Assembly: GCF_030247185.1 (NCBI RefSeq)
Contig: NC_080572.1
Coordinates: 128,652,405-128,716,404 of the forward strand
Source of the DNA: Malaya genurostris
Taxonomy: Eukaryota > Arthropoda > Insecta > Diptera > Culicidae
Direction: 5' to 3'
DNA length: 64,000 nucleotides
The notes below the pieces were generated by a model. The model ran no database searches. It was given only the letters and a program-made list of their open reading frames with translations, and was not told the DNA's origin. Position 1 is the first letter of the stretch, and every line of letters starts with the position of its first letter. The translations under genes and the position numbers were made by a program. Below are positions 29,658-42,239 of the stretch, piece by piece.

Positions 29658-30879
29658 GGGTAACAGAGGTATTTTGGCCCACTTTAGGATTGATTTTATT
29701 TTGGCCCACTTTGTAAAAATATCCACCAAATGTTGTAATATCTTTGAAAAACCCTTCCGCAATAGGTTATTTAATGTGATTAGCTTCAAATGGATGCAAC
29801 ATGGGTTACTTAACCCTCAGGGTACGGACTGGGTTACCGTAACCCGAGCGAAATTTGAAAGAAGCGCCATACGAAGAGAAGTCGGCGAGGGGGGTCCGGA
29901 CCAGGGGGGGGAAAAACTTATAGGTACACACTATTAGAGGCCCAAGCGGCAGAGTCAGTCTCCGCTTTGTGTCCGAGCTAGACACATATAAACATTGTGC
30001 TCGGGTGTGGTACACCCAGTCCGTATCGAACGTTACAAAATCCAAAATTTTCAAAAAAAAATTAAGTTTTAATTTTCGTCTGTTTGCCGCTGAGGAATAA
30101 AAAGGTAAGTAAGAATACGTACTCTTTACTTAATTTTGTAGATTCTAACCTCAAAATAACGCGTTGTACATGGTGTAAGCGAAGTATTGTAGTAGATCTC
30201 AATCACTTGAACGTACGTCTTATATCGAAATCTTTGCTGCTCGTAGTGAATTATAACTCATTAAATTTTGTTTCTTGTAATTTTTTGTTAAAGAACACGC
30301 ATTAAAAACATGGCAACGCGTCGAATCACTCGAAGCGTTGCTGCTCAAAGTAATTAATTTTAACCTTTATCATCATAAATCAACGAAACAACGTTTTTTC
30401 GCTAACTCGAAAAAACGTGTATTTTCATTTTTCAAAAAAATATAGTTTTTGGAATAAATCAAAAAACCGTTATGGACATTTGTAAGAACTACTTTTTACC
30501 TTTCAAATGCGAGTTATACAATGTTAATATTTTTTTTTTCAAAAAGTTACTGCATTTTGAAAAAATAACGTTTTTTACAAAAAAAATTCAAGACCCGTTC
30601 ACATTTTTCATTGTAATTTTTTTTCAATCAGTTAAATGATTAATCTGACAACTCTATTATATTTTTGAGACAATTTCACACAAAATTAAAAAAAATTATT
30701 CAAATTGACAAAGTACAGCTCGATATACACCCAATCAAAGTCGCCGGGTTAGGCTAACCCTGTCCGTACTGAACGTAACTTTTTTATAGTCCGTACCCTG
30801 AGGGTTAACATCGATTAAATCCATAAAGTTTGTTAGGTGGGCCAAAATATATGAAGTGGCCAAAATACCTCTGTTACCC
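29658..30879. mobile_element. Second copy of the TA MITE, split by a TTAA element
   Basis: It has the same GGGTAACAGAGGTATTTTGG ends and TA flanks as 5597-5823. The two halves (29658-29813 and 30805-30879) are colinear with the intact copy and broken exactly at a TTAA. Confidence 0.9.
29814..30804. mobile_element. 991-bp piggyBac-like non-autonomous element (TTAA)
   Basis: Perfect 17-bp terminal inverted repeats CCCTCAGGGTACGGACT sit directly inside duplicated TTAA (29810-29813 and 30805-30808). Starting with CCC after TTAA is typical of piggyBac-superfamily ends. The interior has no recognisable transposase; the open frame 30084-30305 is unknown. The intact MITE at 5597-5823 has a single TTAA at the matching position. 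Confidence 0.9.
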
Positions 30880-31136
30880 TACCATCGTAGCAGAAACACG
30901 CCTGAAGTTATACCCAACAACGTCAAGTGCGTTACGCTTAAATTTCAGCGAAATTAGTTCTAATGGATCATGATCCCAGAACTTTTAATCATGGTGTATT
31001 ATCATAACATGAAAATCTACTGTTTTTCCCAAATCATGATTCGTTTTGCTTATATCTAGAATCGTAATTTTGCCAGTGTTCGAATTCGAAAGTGTAAAGA
31101 AATCGTGTCAGTTTTATTCATATTCACGACATACAG

Positions 31137-31721
31137 TTATGTCTCTGACATTACACACCCGTACTTTTTGTCTTTACGCAACTTAAATGCAGCGCATACT
31201 GAGAGATCATGAGTACTCTCCCCACAATAAACACATTTTTCAATATGTTTATCGCAAAGATTGTTCTTATGGGGCCTTTGACATTTTATACATTTAGATT
31301 TATTACTATAATAAGTAGCTTCGGACATACAACTTTTTACAGTTCGTGCAATTCATTAAAAGCGGTACAAAAAGCTGAACAGGAAGACGAATTTTATCGA
31401 TATAGACATGGCTAGGCAACGCAGATCCGGCAAATGTTACTCGAAACGAATCTGAGGGACGATAAGACTTATTTCCATCGAGAATAGATGCTGAGTACAA
31501 TTGCTTACACTCGAGTATCTTAACTCCCTCAAGCATGGAGTTTTTGAAACGACCAACTCCATTTTTAGGTAAATCATCGGCTGTCAGACTTGCTTCAGTC
31601 ACAACACCGTCAATTTCCACCTCCTTCGATGGAATGTAAACTCTATATTCAGCAGCAAATAATTTACAGGTTACAATTTCGTTCACCTGTTTCAAATCGT
31701 TAACAACAACTCGAATTTTAT
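31137..31721 (-). pseudogene. I-group-like LINE ORF1 (gag), C-terminal part
   Basis: The minus strand encodes KIRVVVNDLKQVNEI, DSFRVTFAGSALPSHV...KIRLPVQLFVP, then Cys clusters NCTNCKKL, KCIKCQRPHKNNLC and KCVYCGESTHDLSVC. These zinc knuckles and the RVTFAG...LPVxLFVP block are typical of I-type mosquito LINE gags as I know them. Two stops separate the first and second knuckle. The frame is broken at 31721 by an 8.7-kb insertion and continues at 40438. Confidence 0.75.
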
Positions 31722-32729
31722 GTATGTATGTATGTATGTATGTGTGAAGCCACCATCAGTTCAAGGCATTACCAGTGGATGCAGGTAGACTTACAGTAGA
31801 TCCGAATTTGATAACTTTCATATTACTGCTGTTAAGAAGGCCAAAATGGGCTTTGAGGACCCGGCGCCTTCCAGCAATAACATCCGGCCATATAATAAAA
31901 GAATTCGCTGTACCAGCTTAAACCTGCCTGATGGTTTGTTTTTTAGAAGGGTGCGTCTTACTCATTTCAGACCTTCTGGGGAAAACACACAGCTTTCCCC
32001 TGTGAATCGGGTTGACATTTCACTCCTTCATCCAGTCATTCACTTGTAAGATACCCTGATGCACTCCCATTCCTCTTCCCTTACAATGTACTTGAGCATA
32101 GTATTATATAATGTAACATAATACACTTTAATATAATTTCCGGCAGTATAATACAATAAAAAACAATATAGTATAAAACGGTGCAAAATCGTACGGTACA
32201 GTGTATTATAGTCTACTATAATATTTTATGATGAATATAATAGTATCATAATGTTATGTGACATAATATAGTAAAATATACCATAATATATTATAATATA
32301 GTTTGGTCACTATACGACACTGAATATAATAAAATATTATTATGCATAGAATATAAAAATGTAATACATCACAATGCAATATAATACACTTATAATTGTG
32401 TATTTATTGTATTGTAATGCATTACAATACTATATAAAACAATACCAAACATTGTACCATAATATAGTAGAATATAGTATAATGTAATGTTATATAATAC
32501 CACAAAATATGACGTAATATAATATGATACAATTTAATAACATATGTGTAAAGTGAAATGTGTAGTATGGAAATGAAAATGTAGCTGATAATGATAAAGA
32601 TTATAATAATGGTAACAATAGTAATAATAATAACAATACTTAAATACTACAAAATAATATAATATAACATAATATAGTATAATATATTTTAATTTAATAT
32701 AATATAATACAATGTCATACAATATAATA

Positions 32730-33640
32730 CGAGGCCTGTTCAAAAAGCTCCCGGAATTTTTTAATTGCGCGCGTCTGGAGAGTCCGGTGGTCAAAAATTT
32801 TTTTTATTGTGTTGGTACATATGTCCCTAATGTATGGTGAAATTTTCAGCTGTATTCATTGTTTACATTCTGTCTTGTAGCGGCTGGTGTAGACGTGTTT
32901 GTTTGAGCTCGGCGATTTTTGTTAGTTTAAACAATGGAATAATTGAAGTGTCAAAGAATTTGTATTAAATTTTGCGTGAAAAATGAAATAAAGTGTATCC
33001 AAGTGTGCGAAATATTACAGAGAGCCTACGGTGAGTCTGCTATGAAAAAAACAAGTGTTTACGAGTGGTATAAGCGTTTCCAAGATGGCCGCGAAGACGT
33101 TGAAGACGACGAACGCTCCGGTCGACCCAGCACGTCAATAATCGATGAAAATGTGGGAAAAGTGGAAAAAATGATTATGGATGATCGCCGAATCACTATT
33201 AGATAAGTTGCTGATGAAGTTGGCATATCAGTTGGCTCATGCCATCATATTTTTTCAAATGTTTGGGCATGAAACGAGTGGCAGCAAAATTCGTTCCAAA
33301 ATTGCTGAATTTTGATCAAAAAAACAAACGCATTACCATCGCTCAAGAGCTGATAAACGACGTCAACGACGATCCAAATTTACTTGAAAGGGTCACAACT
33401 GGTGATGAAACATGGGTGTACAGTTATGATGTCGAAACAAAAGCACAATCGTCCACGTGGAAGCACCCAACGTCACCAAGACAACAATCGCCGAGCTCAA
33501 AAAAACACGTCTACACCAGCCGCTACAAGACAGAATGTAAACAATGAATACAGCTGAAAATTTCACCATACATTAGGGACATATGTACCAACACAATAAA
33601 AAAATTTTTGACCACCGGACTCTCCAGACGCGCGCAATTA
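32730..33640 (+). mobile_element. Mariner element with inverted copy of its own 5' end at the 3' side
   Basis: The left end begins CGAGGCCTGTTCAAAAAGCT after TA. Instead of a normal 3' end, the right 157 bp (33484-33640) is the reverse complement of the element's 5' UTR region (about 32763-32920). The right terminal 33 bp of the repeat are missing (ends GCGCGCAATTA). The result is an internally deleted foldback mariner that could not move by itself. Confidence 0.8.
32940..33480 (+). pseudogene. Mariner transposase, N-terminal part, broken
   Basis: HTH region: RICIKFCVKNEIKCIQVCEI, then SVYEWYKRFQDGREDVEDDE, RSGRPSTS and DDRRITIR. After a stop at 33204 and a frameshift near 33265, KRVAAKFVPKLLNFDQKNKR and TGDETWVYSYDVETKAQSS follow, the latter containing the first catalytic Asp (GDE). 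The second and third catalytic residues are absent because the 3' half is deleted. The initiator region reads ATGGAATAATTG, with an early in-frame stop. Confidence 0.85.
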
Positions 33641-34154
33641 TAAATAAATATATAAAATAATAGTATAACGTATATTATAAATCAATATATAAAATAACAG
33701 TTAATATAAAGTGTCAGTTATGCTCTTCTATCTTCGCAATACTGCAGGAAGTAGAATATTTTTCTTCTAATAACAATAATAATATCCACATCTATAAAAA
33801 TAATATATGTTATTATTATTGATGACAAATTAATAATAATAACAATAAATATAATAATGAAAATAATAATAAAAAAACAACATAATATAGTACAATGAAT
33901 TATATAATAAATAATAGAATGAATAAAATGATATGTTGCGATATGCTATGATATTATTATACTTCAATTTATATGTCATTTCTCATCCTCTCATTCTGCC
34001 ATCAACGCATTCCATCGACCAATTGTCACCACAGATACACGTGTAGGCATGAAACAGGAACCAGTGAGGACCAAGCTCACCTTGTGACGACCTTGATATT
34101 TAGTTAAAATTTACTTTAAAAATGATAACTTATAAGGAAAACAAATTTATATTG

Positions 34155-35315
34155 TCGTAAACACGACTTACTTAACTATGGGGTGCCTTTTCAAAATTTA
34201 CCCTCTGAGAGAGTGATAAGTTTTTGATCGTGAATATCTCTTGTTGTATCTAACGAATCAACATAATTTTTGCTACACGCCATCGGAAATATGATGACAA
34301 TTTTATGATAAAATTATCAGTTGTGTGACATAATCTCAAACAATTCAAAATTAAACTTTTCTGAAATGTTTGGTATAAATGAGTATCAAAGAGATAATCC
34401 ATAAAGCGCGTATTTTTAAAGCTCATAGCTCAGTGATCTGTGAAAGGATTTATATAATCTAACTACCAATAGAATCGAAATTTTTCAACTTAAACGTGTA
34501 TAGCAAAAGCATTGAAGTATTTCAATAGTACACTATTGAAAAACATGTCTCATTTGACCCATGTCAACACCAGCCAATCAGAACGCTTTCTGAGGAAGAA
34601 AACAAAATACCTGCTGCTGTACAACAAATCGTTCGAGAAAAATGTTCCGAAAAGTGTTGAATATCGTAGTGAGTTCCTCAATTTGGTCCTTCTGAATGCT
34701 AGAAACGAATCCCTACAGCATATTGAAAGTTTCTTTCAATAAATTATGCAAATCCGAAATGAATAAATCGACATTAAAATTCTGTATGCGGCTATTTTTA
34801 TAGCCGTTAGGACCGCCCATTAGTGAAAAAGCTACAAACGAAATCACATAAAAAGAAAGCTCCTAACAAAAATTGAAACAGTTTGGATTCTATCGCCACT
34901 GCGAGCAGATGTGTTTAGTGTCGTCTGCACAGCTAGTTTCGCTTTCGACAAGAGCGATTACGTCACAGCTGCCAGTCATTAGCATTGGTGAAAAAACAAC
35001 GGTGGAGAGCATTACACAAAATCAGCCGTTCTAATGGCTCTAAAAGTTTTCTAAAGAACTATTAGGATTTGTTGTTCGCAAATCCTCAGTTTAGTGCGAA
35101 TCTAGAACAGTTTGGTTAGATTTGTGCACTTTTCGCTGTGTGAAATTCACAGTAATCGAGATCAAGTGAAGCCTTCTTTGATTTGGCGAAAAATTTGAAA
35201 AAGGGGAATGCTTGCATAATTCATACAATTGATCAACTAATTGATATTCGGAAGTGTTAAGGAACATGTCAGTTGTTTTCGTATTCACGACATCCAGTTA
35301 TGTCTCTGATATACC
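34155..35315 (+). repeat. Family A dispersed repeat, near-full copy
   Basis: It starts GTCGTAAACACGACTTAC and ends near CGTATTCACGACATCCAGTT, so the termini are inverted versions of GTCGTGAATACGAC. It shares long segments with 52085-52258/60086-60400 and with 24418-26530. A 16-bp stem-loop GGCTATTTTTATAGCC is at 34790-34805. The open frame 34512-34742 is not recognised. Confidence 0.65.
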
Positions 35316-35482
35316 CACCCGCCTTTTTTTTGCACAGAGGTACGTAGTACTACTCATAATATTGTATCATTGTCGTCAACCAGTTCGGACGCGTTTTTAA
35401 TTTGCTCCAAGAGCCGCGGTGCGCGAGTTTATTTAATTTGCTTTTTAATCAAAACAATATTGCTATTTGTTTATTATTCACT

Positions 35483-36169
35483 ATGACCTGCGAAATTTGT
35501 GCTTTGGATACCACCGTCGACTTGGTTATGTGGACATGTGTTGGATGCCCACGAAATTTTCACGCCACCTGTGTTGGAGTGTCTATTCAGCGGGGTTCAC
35601 TGCGGAGAAGGGATAGAAGAGTTATTGACGTAAACGCTTATATACTGCCGTGCTGTGAGTCATGTCAAGAGCTTGTTAACGCAAAAATGGACCTCGATAG
35701 ACTAGTTGAACAACAAAAGCTTCTTGAACGTCAACTCCATTCAAACACGGAAGTTGTGCATAAACTTTCGATGCAACAAGAGAAGCCAAGCTTAGTTCAT
35801 GAGGCTATAGATGCCCAAGAAATATTGCTTACGACTATAGAAAATGAATTGATTTCAATAAACAAAAATAGCAGCTTGACCGGCAGTGTTGTTGCCATTA
35901 AAAACCATGTCACCTCATTGTTCGATACAGCAATGTCAGCAATGAAGGAAAATGTGTACAATGACTTAAAAAAACTGACTTCCGAATTATCATCTGAGTT
36001 ACGTGATACGAATAACGAGCTAAACCATATCTACCAGCTATCTCTGGATACTGCGGCCAGCTGCGCCATGAACGTAAGTTCGACATTGGCCATTGACATT
36101 CTTGACGAAATCAAGTCAAGTTTTTTTGAGAGCAGCGAAGAAACCTGTGCAAATACCAGTGTCCAATGA
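35483..36169 (+). CDS. CR1-type ORF1 protein: PHD-like finger plus coiled coil
   Basis: From the ATG at 35483 (MTCEICALDTT) the 228-residue frame has a Cys/His cluster CEIC-x13-C-x2-C-x4-H-x2-C...CCESC typical of a PHD/C4HC3-type finger, followed by a long predicted coiled coil (VEQQKLLERQLHSN... and LTSELSSELRDTNNELNHIY). ORF1 proteins of CR1-group LINEs are known to carry such fingers; they bind nucleic acid and package the RNA. The frame ends at a TGA and seems to continue in another frame at 36219-36716, a basic Gln/Lys/Asn-rich region. Confidence 0.75.
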   Translation: MTCEICALDTTVDLVMWTCVGCPRNFHATCVGVSIQRGSLRRRDRRVIDVNAYILPCCESCQELVNAKMDLDRLVEQQKLLERQLHSNTEVVHKLSMQQEKPSLVHEAIDAQEILLTTIENELISINKNSSLTGSVVAIKNHVTSLFDTAMSAMKENVYNDLKKLTSELSSELRDTNNELNHIYQLSLDTAASCAMNVSSTLAIDILDEIKSSFFESSEETCANTSVQ

Positions 36170-36699
36170 CTCAGGCCTCAGTTTGGCGGCATAATTATGC
36201 AAAGTAGATAATTCTGGATTGCGCTTTCTTGGCGTTAAAAAGTATGGAAATCGGACTGGAGTGAACGATGCGCGAGAATCTAGAAGACTACATCAGCAGA
36301 AACAAGCTGCAAAAGCTAGAAGTCACAAAAAGCAAAAAAAGTTATTCAAGAATTTGAAAATGAACAACACTGTAAACAACAGCAGCAACAATTTGAGAAA
36401 TCATAGTAATTACAATGAGAATTGCAATACTCGTGTCTCATGTTATCCTATTAATGATCATCTAATACGAAGACAACCCAACAGCATCCTCCCACCAGAC
36501 AGAGTGCTTCTTGCTGCTACGAAAGACCGCTTTTCTAGACCGTTAGCAAATAATAGACCAACCATTCAATTCAAAAGAGGTGAGATATTGAATCCATATC
36601 CAGCGAATGACTCACGATGGTCGCCGCAACGATGCAACCCGATGACTCCAAAAGGTGCGTCAGCTACTTTGTACGGCGCGCTCAATTCTCAACACTCTT

Positions 36700-37831
36700 G
36701 TTTTCGGCGTCATTGACACACCCCTTAGGAGAAGAAAACGACGACAACTCTATTGATTATAATGCTGCACAATTTAATAAGTCATCATTGGAGGTCATAG
36801 TTTATGGCCAGAATTTTAATAGAATGAAAAGTGCGTTGAAAATGACTGAAATTTGTAATAAAATATTAAGTAGTTCTTATGCAATAGTCTTAGCTACAGA
36901 AACAAGCTGGGATGAAAGTGTTAGGAGTGAAGAAGTTTTCGGCAATAATTACAATGTGTTCAGAGATGATCGCAATTTGCAAATGTCTGATAAGAGATCG
37001 GGTGGTGGAGTACTAATTGCTATTTCTACAACATTTAATGCTGAGATCATAACCACTAGAAAAATTAAAGAATTCGAGCACGTATGGGTAAAAACTCGTC
37101 TGGCAGAGGAAACACATATTTTCTGCTCAGTGTATTTTCCCCCAAACAACACCCGTAAAGAAGTATATGAAAAGTTTTTCCAGATTGCTGAAGAAATCAT
37201 AACTAACCTTCCTTCCGAAATGAAAGTACACATTTATGGTGACTTCAATCAACGTGACATTGACTTTTTCCCAGACTCTGAAAATGAGAGCATCCTACTA
37301 CCAGTGGTAGGAGAGAATGAAACCCTCCAATATATATTTGATCAAGTTGCATGCTTAGGACTCAACCAAATTAATCACGTTAAAAATCAGCAAAACTGTT
37401 ACTTAGATTTTTTGCTAACAAATTCACAAGAAGACTTCTGTCTTACCGAATCCCTTACCCCCTTATGGAAAAATGAAAGATTTCACACTGCAATTGAGTT
37501 GTCTATATTTGTTCATGAGTATAAAAGACCCGATGAATATGAGTATGACAATGTCTTTCAGTATGACTTGGCAAATTATGATAACATAAAGTTAAAATTA
37601 AGTAACATTGATTGGCAAACCATTTTCAGGGAGTCTAATGTTGAAACTTCTGTGGAAATGTTTTATAAGATTTTATTTGATACTATTAAAGATCAGGTAC
37701 CTTTTAAGAGAATCAGGCGACGATTTAACTATAAATATCCAATATGGTATAATGACAACATTAAAAATCTGAAAAATCGAAAACAGAAGGCCCATAAAAA
37801 TATAAAAGAGACAGTAGTAGCGTCAACTTAG
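36700..37831 (+). pseudogene. CR1-like ORF2: apurinic-type endonuclease domain
   Basis: Endonuclease motifs: LATETSWDESV (catalytic Glu), SGGGVLIAIS, FCSVYFPPNN, IYGDFNQRDIDF (Asp/Asn pair), LDFLLTN and ERFHTAIELSIF (His motif). The frame then runs into the linker with WYNDNIKNLKNRKQKAHKN and stops at 37831. RT follows in a later frame. The ORF is open upstream to 36617 but the real start is uncertain. Confidence 0.8.
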
Positions 37832-37986
37832 GAACTTACTTACAAACTTGTGATCAATTGAATCTGGCAATTGAAACCGTTTCCGAGAAGTAATATTCAA
37901 AAACGGAGAGTGAAATCAAATCTTGCCCGAAAAATTTCTTCAATTACGTAAAACAAAAACTGAAATCTAATAATTTTCCCTCAAAA

Positions 37987-39671
37987 ATGTTTTTCAAGGG
38001 TAAGACTGCTGACAACTCGGAAGATATTTGTACACTATTTGCAAATTACTTCCAAGAAACCTATATTACGTTTTCCGAAGAGGATCGAGACCGTGAATAT
38101 TTTAATTTCTTCCCTGAACATGCTTGTGACATTAATATTCATCACATTAGTGTCCAAGATATTATGCAAGCGCTTAATAAATTAGATATCTCTAAAGGTC
38201 CCGGACCTGATGGAATTCCTCCCATATTCATGAAAAAACTATCGTTAGAACTAGCCACACCCTTGTATTGGCTTTTCAATAAATCACTCATGACCGGTAT
38301 TTTTCCTAAAATATGGAAGGACTCCTATTTGGTACCGATTTACAAAAGTGGAAAAAAATCAGATGTGTGTAATTATCGAGGAATTGCAATCATCTCCTGC
38401 ATTCCTAAACTTTTTGAAGCGATAATCAATGAAAAAATGTTTTATCAAGTTAAAAATAGAATCACTAATATGCAGCATGGATTTTTTAAGGGTCGCTCGA
38501 CTAATACAAATTTACTCGAATTTGTCAATTACTCACTGGCTGCTATGGATAAGGGTAATTAGATAGAAGCTCTCTATACTGACTTCAGCAAAGCATTTGA
38601 TCGCATTGATATACCTATGTTATTATTCAAACTACAAAAAATAGGAACTGGTCCTGAACTACTCAAATGACTTGAGTCGTATCTGACTGATCGTCAGCAA
38701 ATGGTTCGATTTAAAGGGAGGATATCCAACCATGTCCTAGTAACCTCAGGAGTTCCACAAGGTTCTCATCTAGGCCCTCTCTTATTCATTTTATTTGTAA
38801 ACGATATATCTCTTATTTTAAAACACATAAAATTGTTGATTTATGCTGATGACATGAAGCTGATCCTAGAAAAAAAAGTTATGTAGACAAGGTGGTATTT
38901 CAAGATGAAGTGCAAACGTTCCATGTCTGGTGTAACAAAAGCCTTTTGAAACTTAACGTCAATAAATGTAAAGTAATAGCTTTCAGTAGGAAACAAAACA
39001 CACCAGATATCACAATTAAACTAGGCGATCAAACAGTAGAAAGATGTATTTGAATTAGAGATCTAGGAGTAATGTTAGATAAAAAGTTGACTTTCATCGA
39101 TCACTATAATACGATGATAGGCAAAGCTAATAACATGCTTGCATTTATAAATCACTTCAGCTATAATTTTCGCGATCCTTAAACGATTAAAACATTATAT
39201 ATTGCCTACGTAAGGTCTATACTTGAATATTGTAGCATTGTTTGGTCCCCATTCTCAATCACTCACAAGGAACGTATAGAATCAGTTCAAAAGCAATTCC
39301 TATTATTTGCACTCCGTAAGTTAGGTTGGGCAAGATTTCCTCTACCATCATACAAAGCTCGTTGCATGCTCATTGACATCCACACACTAGAAGAGCGTCG
39401 AGAACAATTAATGGTTTCATTCATACATAACATCGTTACACATCGGGTTGATTCATCTGGACTTCTGTCTAAACTTAATTTTTATATACCTTCCCGACAA
39501 TTACGAAACCGAGCTATATTCTATATAAGTCATTATCGTACCAACTATGCTAAATTTGGCCTACTAAATCAAATGATGTCAACTTATAATAAGCATTGCG
39601 GAGCAATTGACTTTACAATGACGACAGCCCAGCTCAAACAATATTTTAATTCAATACGACCTAGGTCCTAG
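37987..39671 (+). pseudogene. CR1-like ORF2: reverse transcriptase and C-terminal domain
   Basis: RT blocks in order: DISKGPGPDGIPPIFMK, WKDSYLVPIYKSGKKSDVCN, YRGIAI, QHGFFKGRST, then after a TAG near 38562 DFSKAFDRID (motif A), VTSGVPQGSHLGPLLFILFV (motif B) and LLIYADDMKLI (catalytic YADD). Downstream: RDLGVMLDKKLTF, YVRSILEYCSIVW and RIESVQKQFLLFALRKLGW. Stops near 38562, 38670, 38884, 39054 and 39181 disable it. Confidence 0.85.
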
Positions 39672-40035
39672 AACATAATGCACATTAATGTTTATTTTAT
39701 AAAATATCACACGTGTTAAAATGTGATCAATACAATGTAATGGTCTACTATAGTTTGACGACAAATAAATAAATAAATTAATAAAGCCTATAATATAATA
39801 TAATATAATACAACATAATGCAATACAATATAACATAATATAATAGAATACAATATAATATAATAAAATATAATATAATATAATATAATACAATATAATA
39901 TGATATAATGCAATGCACTATAATACCATACAACATAGTATATAATAACATAAAATAGTGTAAGACGATAATATGTGAAATAATATGCTATGATACAATA
40001 TAACAGTTAATTTCGCAGTGTAAGTTACGCTCTTC

Positions 40036-40188
<153 letters not shown>

Positions 40189-40437
40189 ATGATGTAATAA
40201 ACAACAGAATTATATGTTGTAATATACTATGATAAACACTGCACTTTAGGATGGGCTTCAGCCTACAAGCCATTTCGCACCCTCTCATTTTGCTACTAAC
40301 GCAGAAGCCGATAGCACCCAGTCGACGCCGTTCTATTGACCAAATGTCATCATAGACGCTCGAGGAGGCATGAGATAGGGACTTGTGAGGACTTAGTTAT
40401 CGCACCATTTGACGACCTAACAACAACTCGAATTTTA

Positions 40438-40560
40438 TCTCTATTAACTTTAGAGATTCCTACAACTTCAGAAAAATTTGATGTCAAATCCTTTCTAATT
40501 CGCATCAAATTTAATACCTTTTCTGTTTTTCGAAAATAGAGTGCACTGAAAAATTTGCAC
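40438..40560 (-). pseudogene. I-group-like LINE ORF1, N-terminal part
   Basis: The minus strand encodes FRKTEKVLNLMRIRKDLTSN and then FSEVVGISKVNRDKIRVVV, which joins in frame to NDLKQVNEI at 31716 when the 8.7-kb insert is ignored. The sequence before about 40560 is not recognisable as gag. Confidence 0.7.
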
Positions 40561-42239
40561 GCTAGCATCATGTGCAAAGCATTTGATCTATCACTGCTTG
40601 TAGAACACATGAAATTCATGAAAATATACACTTAACTCATAAAATGAGTGTAAGAACTGTTAATATTTAGCGAAAAACATGCTACGTTTATATGAAATGC
40701 ACATAAAACGATAAAATATATCGTTACCTCTAGTTTCTATTTGCAATTCATGAGAATGTCACATTGTTTTCCACATAGAATTCAATTGATACAGAGTTGA
40801 CCGTTTGAAGTGTTTTGCACATACATTTGTGCTGTACTCATTCCCACTAGAAAATGAAGTATAGTTCGATTCAATAGCAAAATACATCACATTCAAAGGA
40901 AAAACACATTAAAGCTAAGTGAAAAATAATCCAATCTCGCATCTTAGTGAAAGTGCACATGAAATCTTGAAACAAATCGCTTTGGTTACGTATTCAAATC
41001 AAAAAGCATATTAAATTGAAGTGGTGTTTACTTATGAATCGATCGTGCAATTTTTTTATACACTGATCCAGTGGTACCCTCTGGATAATGTTTAGCCCTT
41101 GGAGTATTTAAGATTTTTGAGATCATCCATTACATTAACTGTTTTTTTGTAAATTAATAATATCAATAGCTGTTGTCTCTGTTCCTCTGTCGTAAAGAGC
41201 TACGATTTCCATTTGGCAGTCTTTTGATATCGTCTTCTGCTATCTCAGTTGCTCCGCCGTCGTTGTGGTCACCACTGAATTTGGTGTGCTGCCTGTACCT
41301 GACCCAAAGCAAAGAAACATAACATATTAACAAGATATCCAGCTCTCACATTTTCCGAACAAATCATTGGCAACAACATTTTTTGCGAGCATGGCGCCCT
41401 CAAGCGAGTCCGCATCGAATCTCGTACAAAGAAGTAAGGGAGAGAAATGTCAAATTCGTGCGCACTAAAATAGCAGCACTGCGTACCCATACAATCGACA
41501 TGATATGTTGAATGTGACACCGTGCGATGGCGTTGCTGAACTGAAGATTGATTTCGCTCCAAGCTGACAGGGTCTGCCCAAGGTACAGTGCTATTGCTCT
41601 TGATGGCGATCAAATGTGATGCTTGCAGTGTAGCACACAAGGATGGCTTTTATCGTATCAAAGAACTCTCACTCTTCACTCTTCACACGATTGAATCAGT
41701 GTCATCAAAGAGAGACTAATATCATCACAACAACAAACGCCCGGCATGGCTCATTTAACATAGAATAGACACCAGTGCGAGAGAGAATTTCTCTCGATGA
41801 CATTTCTGAGAATCAAAGGTTAGCACGCTGTTGTGGGGATCCTCTCTGAAGAAACAAACGGTCGCTTATTCTCGTTTCGCGATCCGATTCTGTATGGGCA
41901 GTGTACAGAATACTCTGTCAAATTTTCGGCAATCACCAACACTGGTAGCACATGTCATGTCATGCCGTGTTCTGATAGATAGGTTACAGAGATGAGGTTG
42001 GAAAATGCAGGTACCTATGAAAAAAACAGTATTCACGGTCACGGTCAGTTTCTGAATACGATGTATATACTTCTTGAAAAAAAAATTGCAAATTGTTTGC
42101 AGATTTCTGTACTATTTTTTCCTATATGTCTATCGAGATGCACACGAGATGGAAAATTGTTGCTTTTTAGTTTTCGTGTAGTTAAAAAAAATTATTAGGA
42201 CAAGGCTTTATTTCGTTTTCCATTTTGCGTTTATATTCT
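40561..42239. other. Unassigned DNA
   Basis: Open frame 41269-41640 (-, 123 codons) has no known domain. A pentamer-type AT-poor segment near 41200-41640 may be part of an unknown repeat. No gene is recognised. Confidence 0.4.

Larger units (their letters stand above)
32088..33960. repeat. Degenerate TAATA-type AT array, split by mariner
   Basis: 32088-32729 and 33641-33960 consist mainly of diverged TAATA/TATAATA units with TAATAA runs. A similar array is at 39777-40035. The mariner at 32730-33640 lies in the middle. Confidence 0.8.
35330..39776 (+). mobile_element. CR1-like LINE, nearly full length, decayed
   Basis: Order: ORF1 with a PHD-like zinc finger (35483-36169 and a shifted part to 36716), ORF2 endonuclease (about 36700-37831), RT (37987-38886) and C-terminal region (to 39671), then a short 3' UTR ending in an AAATAAATAAATAAAT tail. 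This is the CR1/L2-type layout. Several stops and frameshifts make it inactive. It sits between family A and an AT array inside the 8.7-kb insertion. Confidence 0.8.

Noticed and set aside
41269..41640. 123-codon minus-strand open frame
   Set aside because: No recognisable domain, no splice or family signal, low-complexity codon pattern; probably chance.
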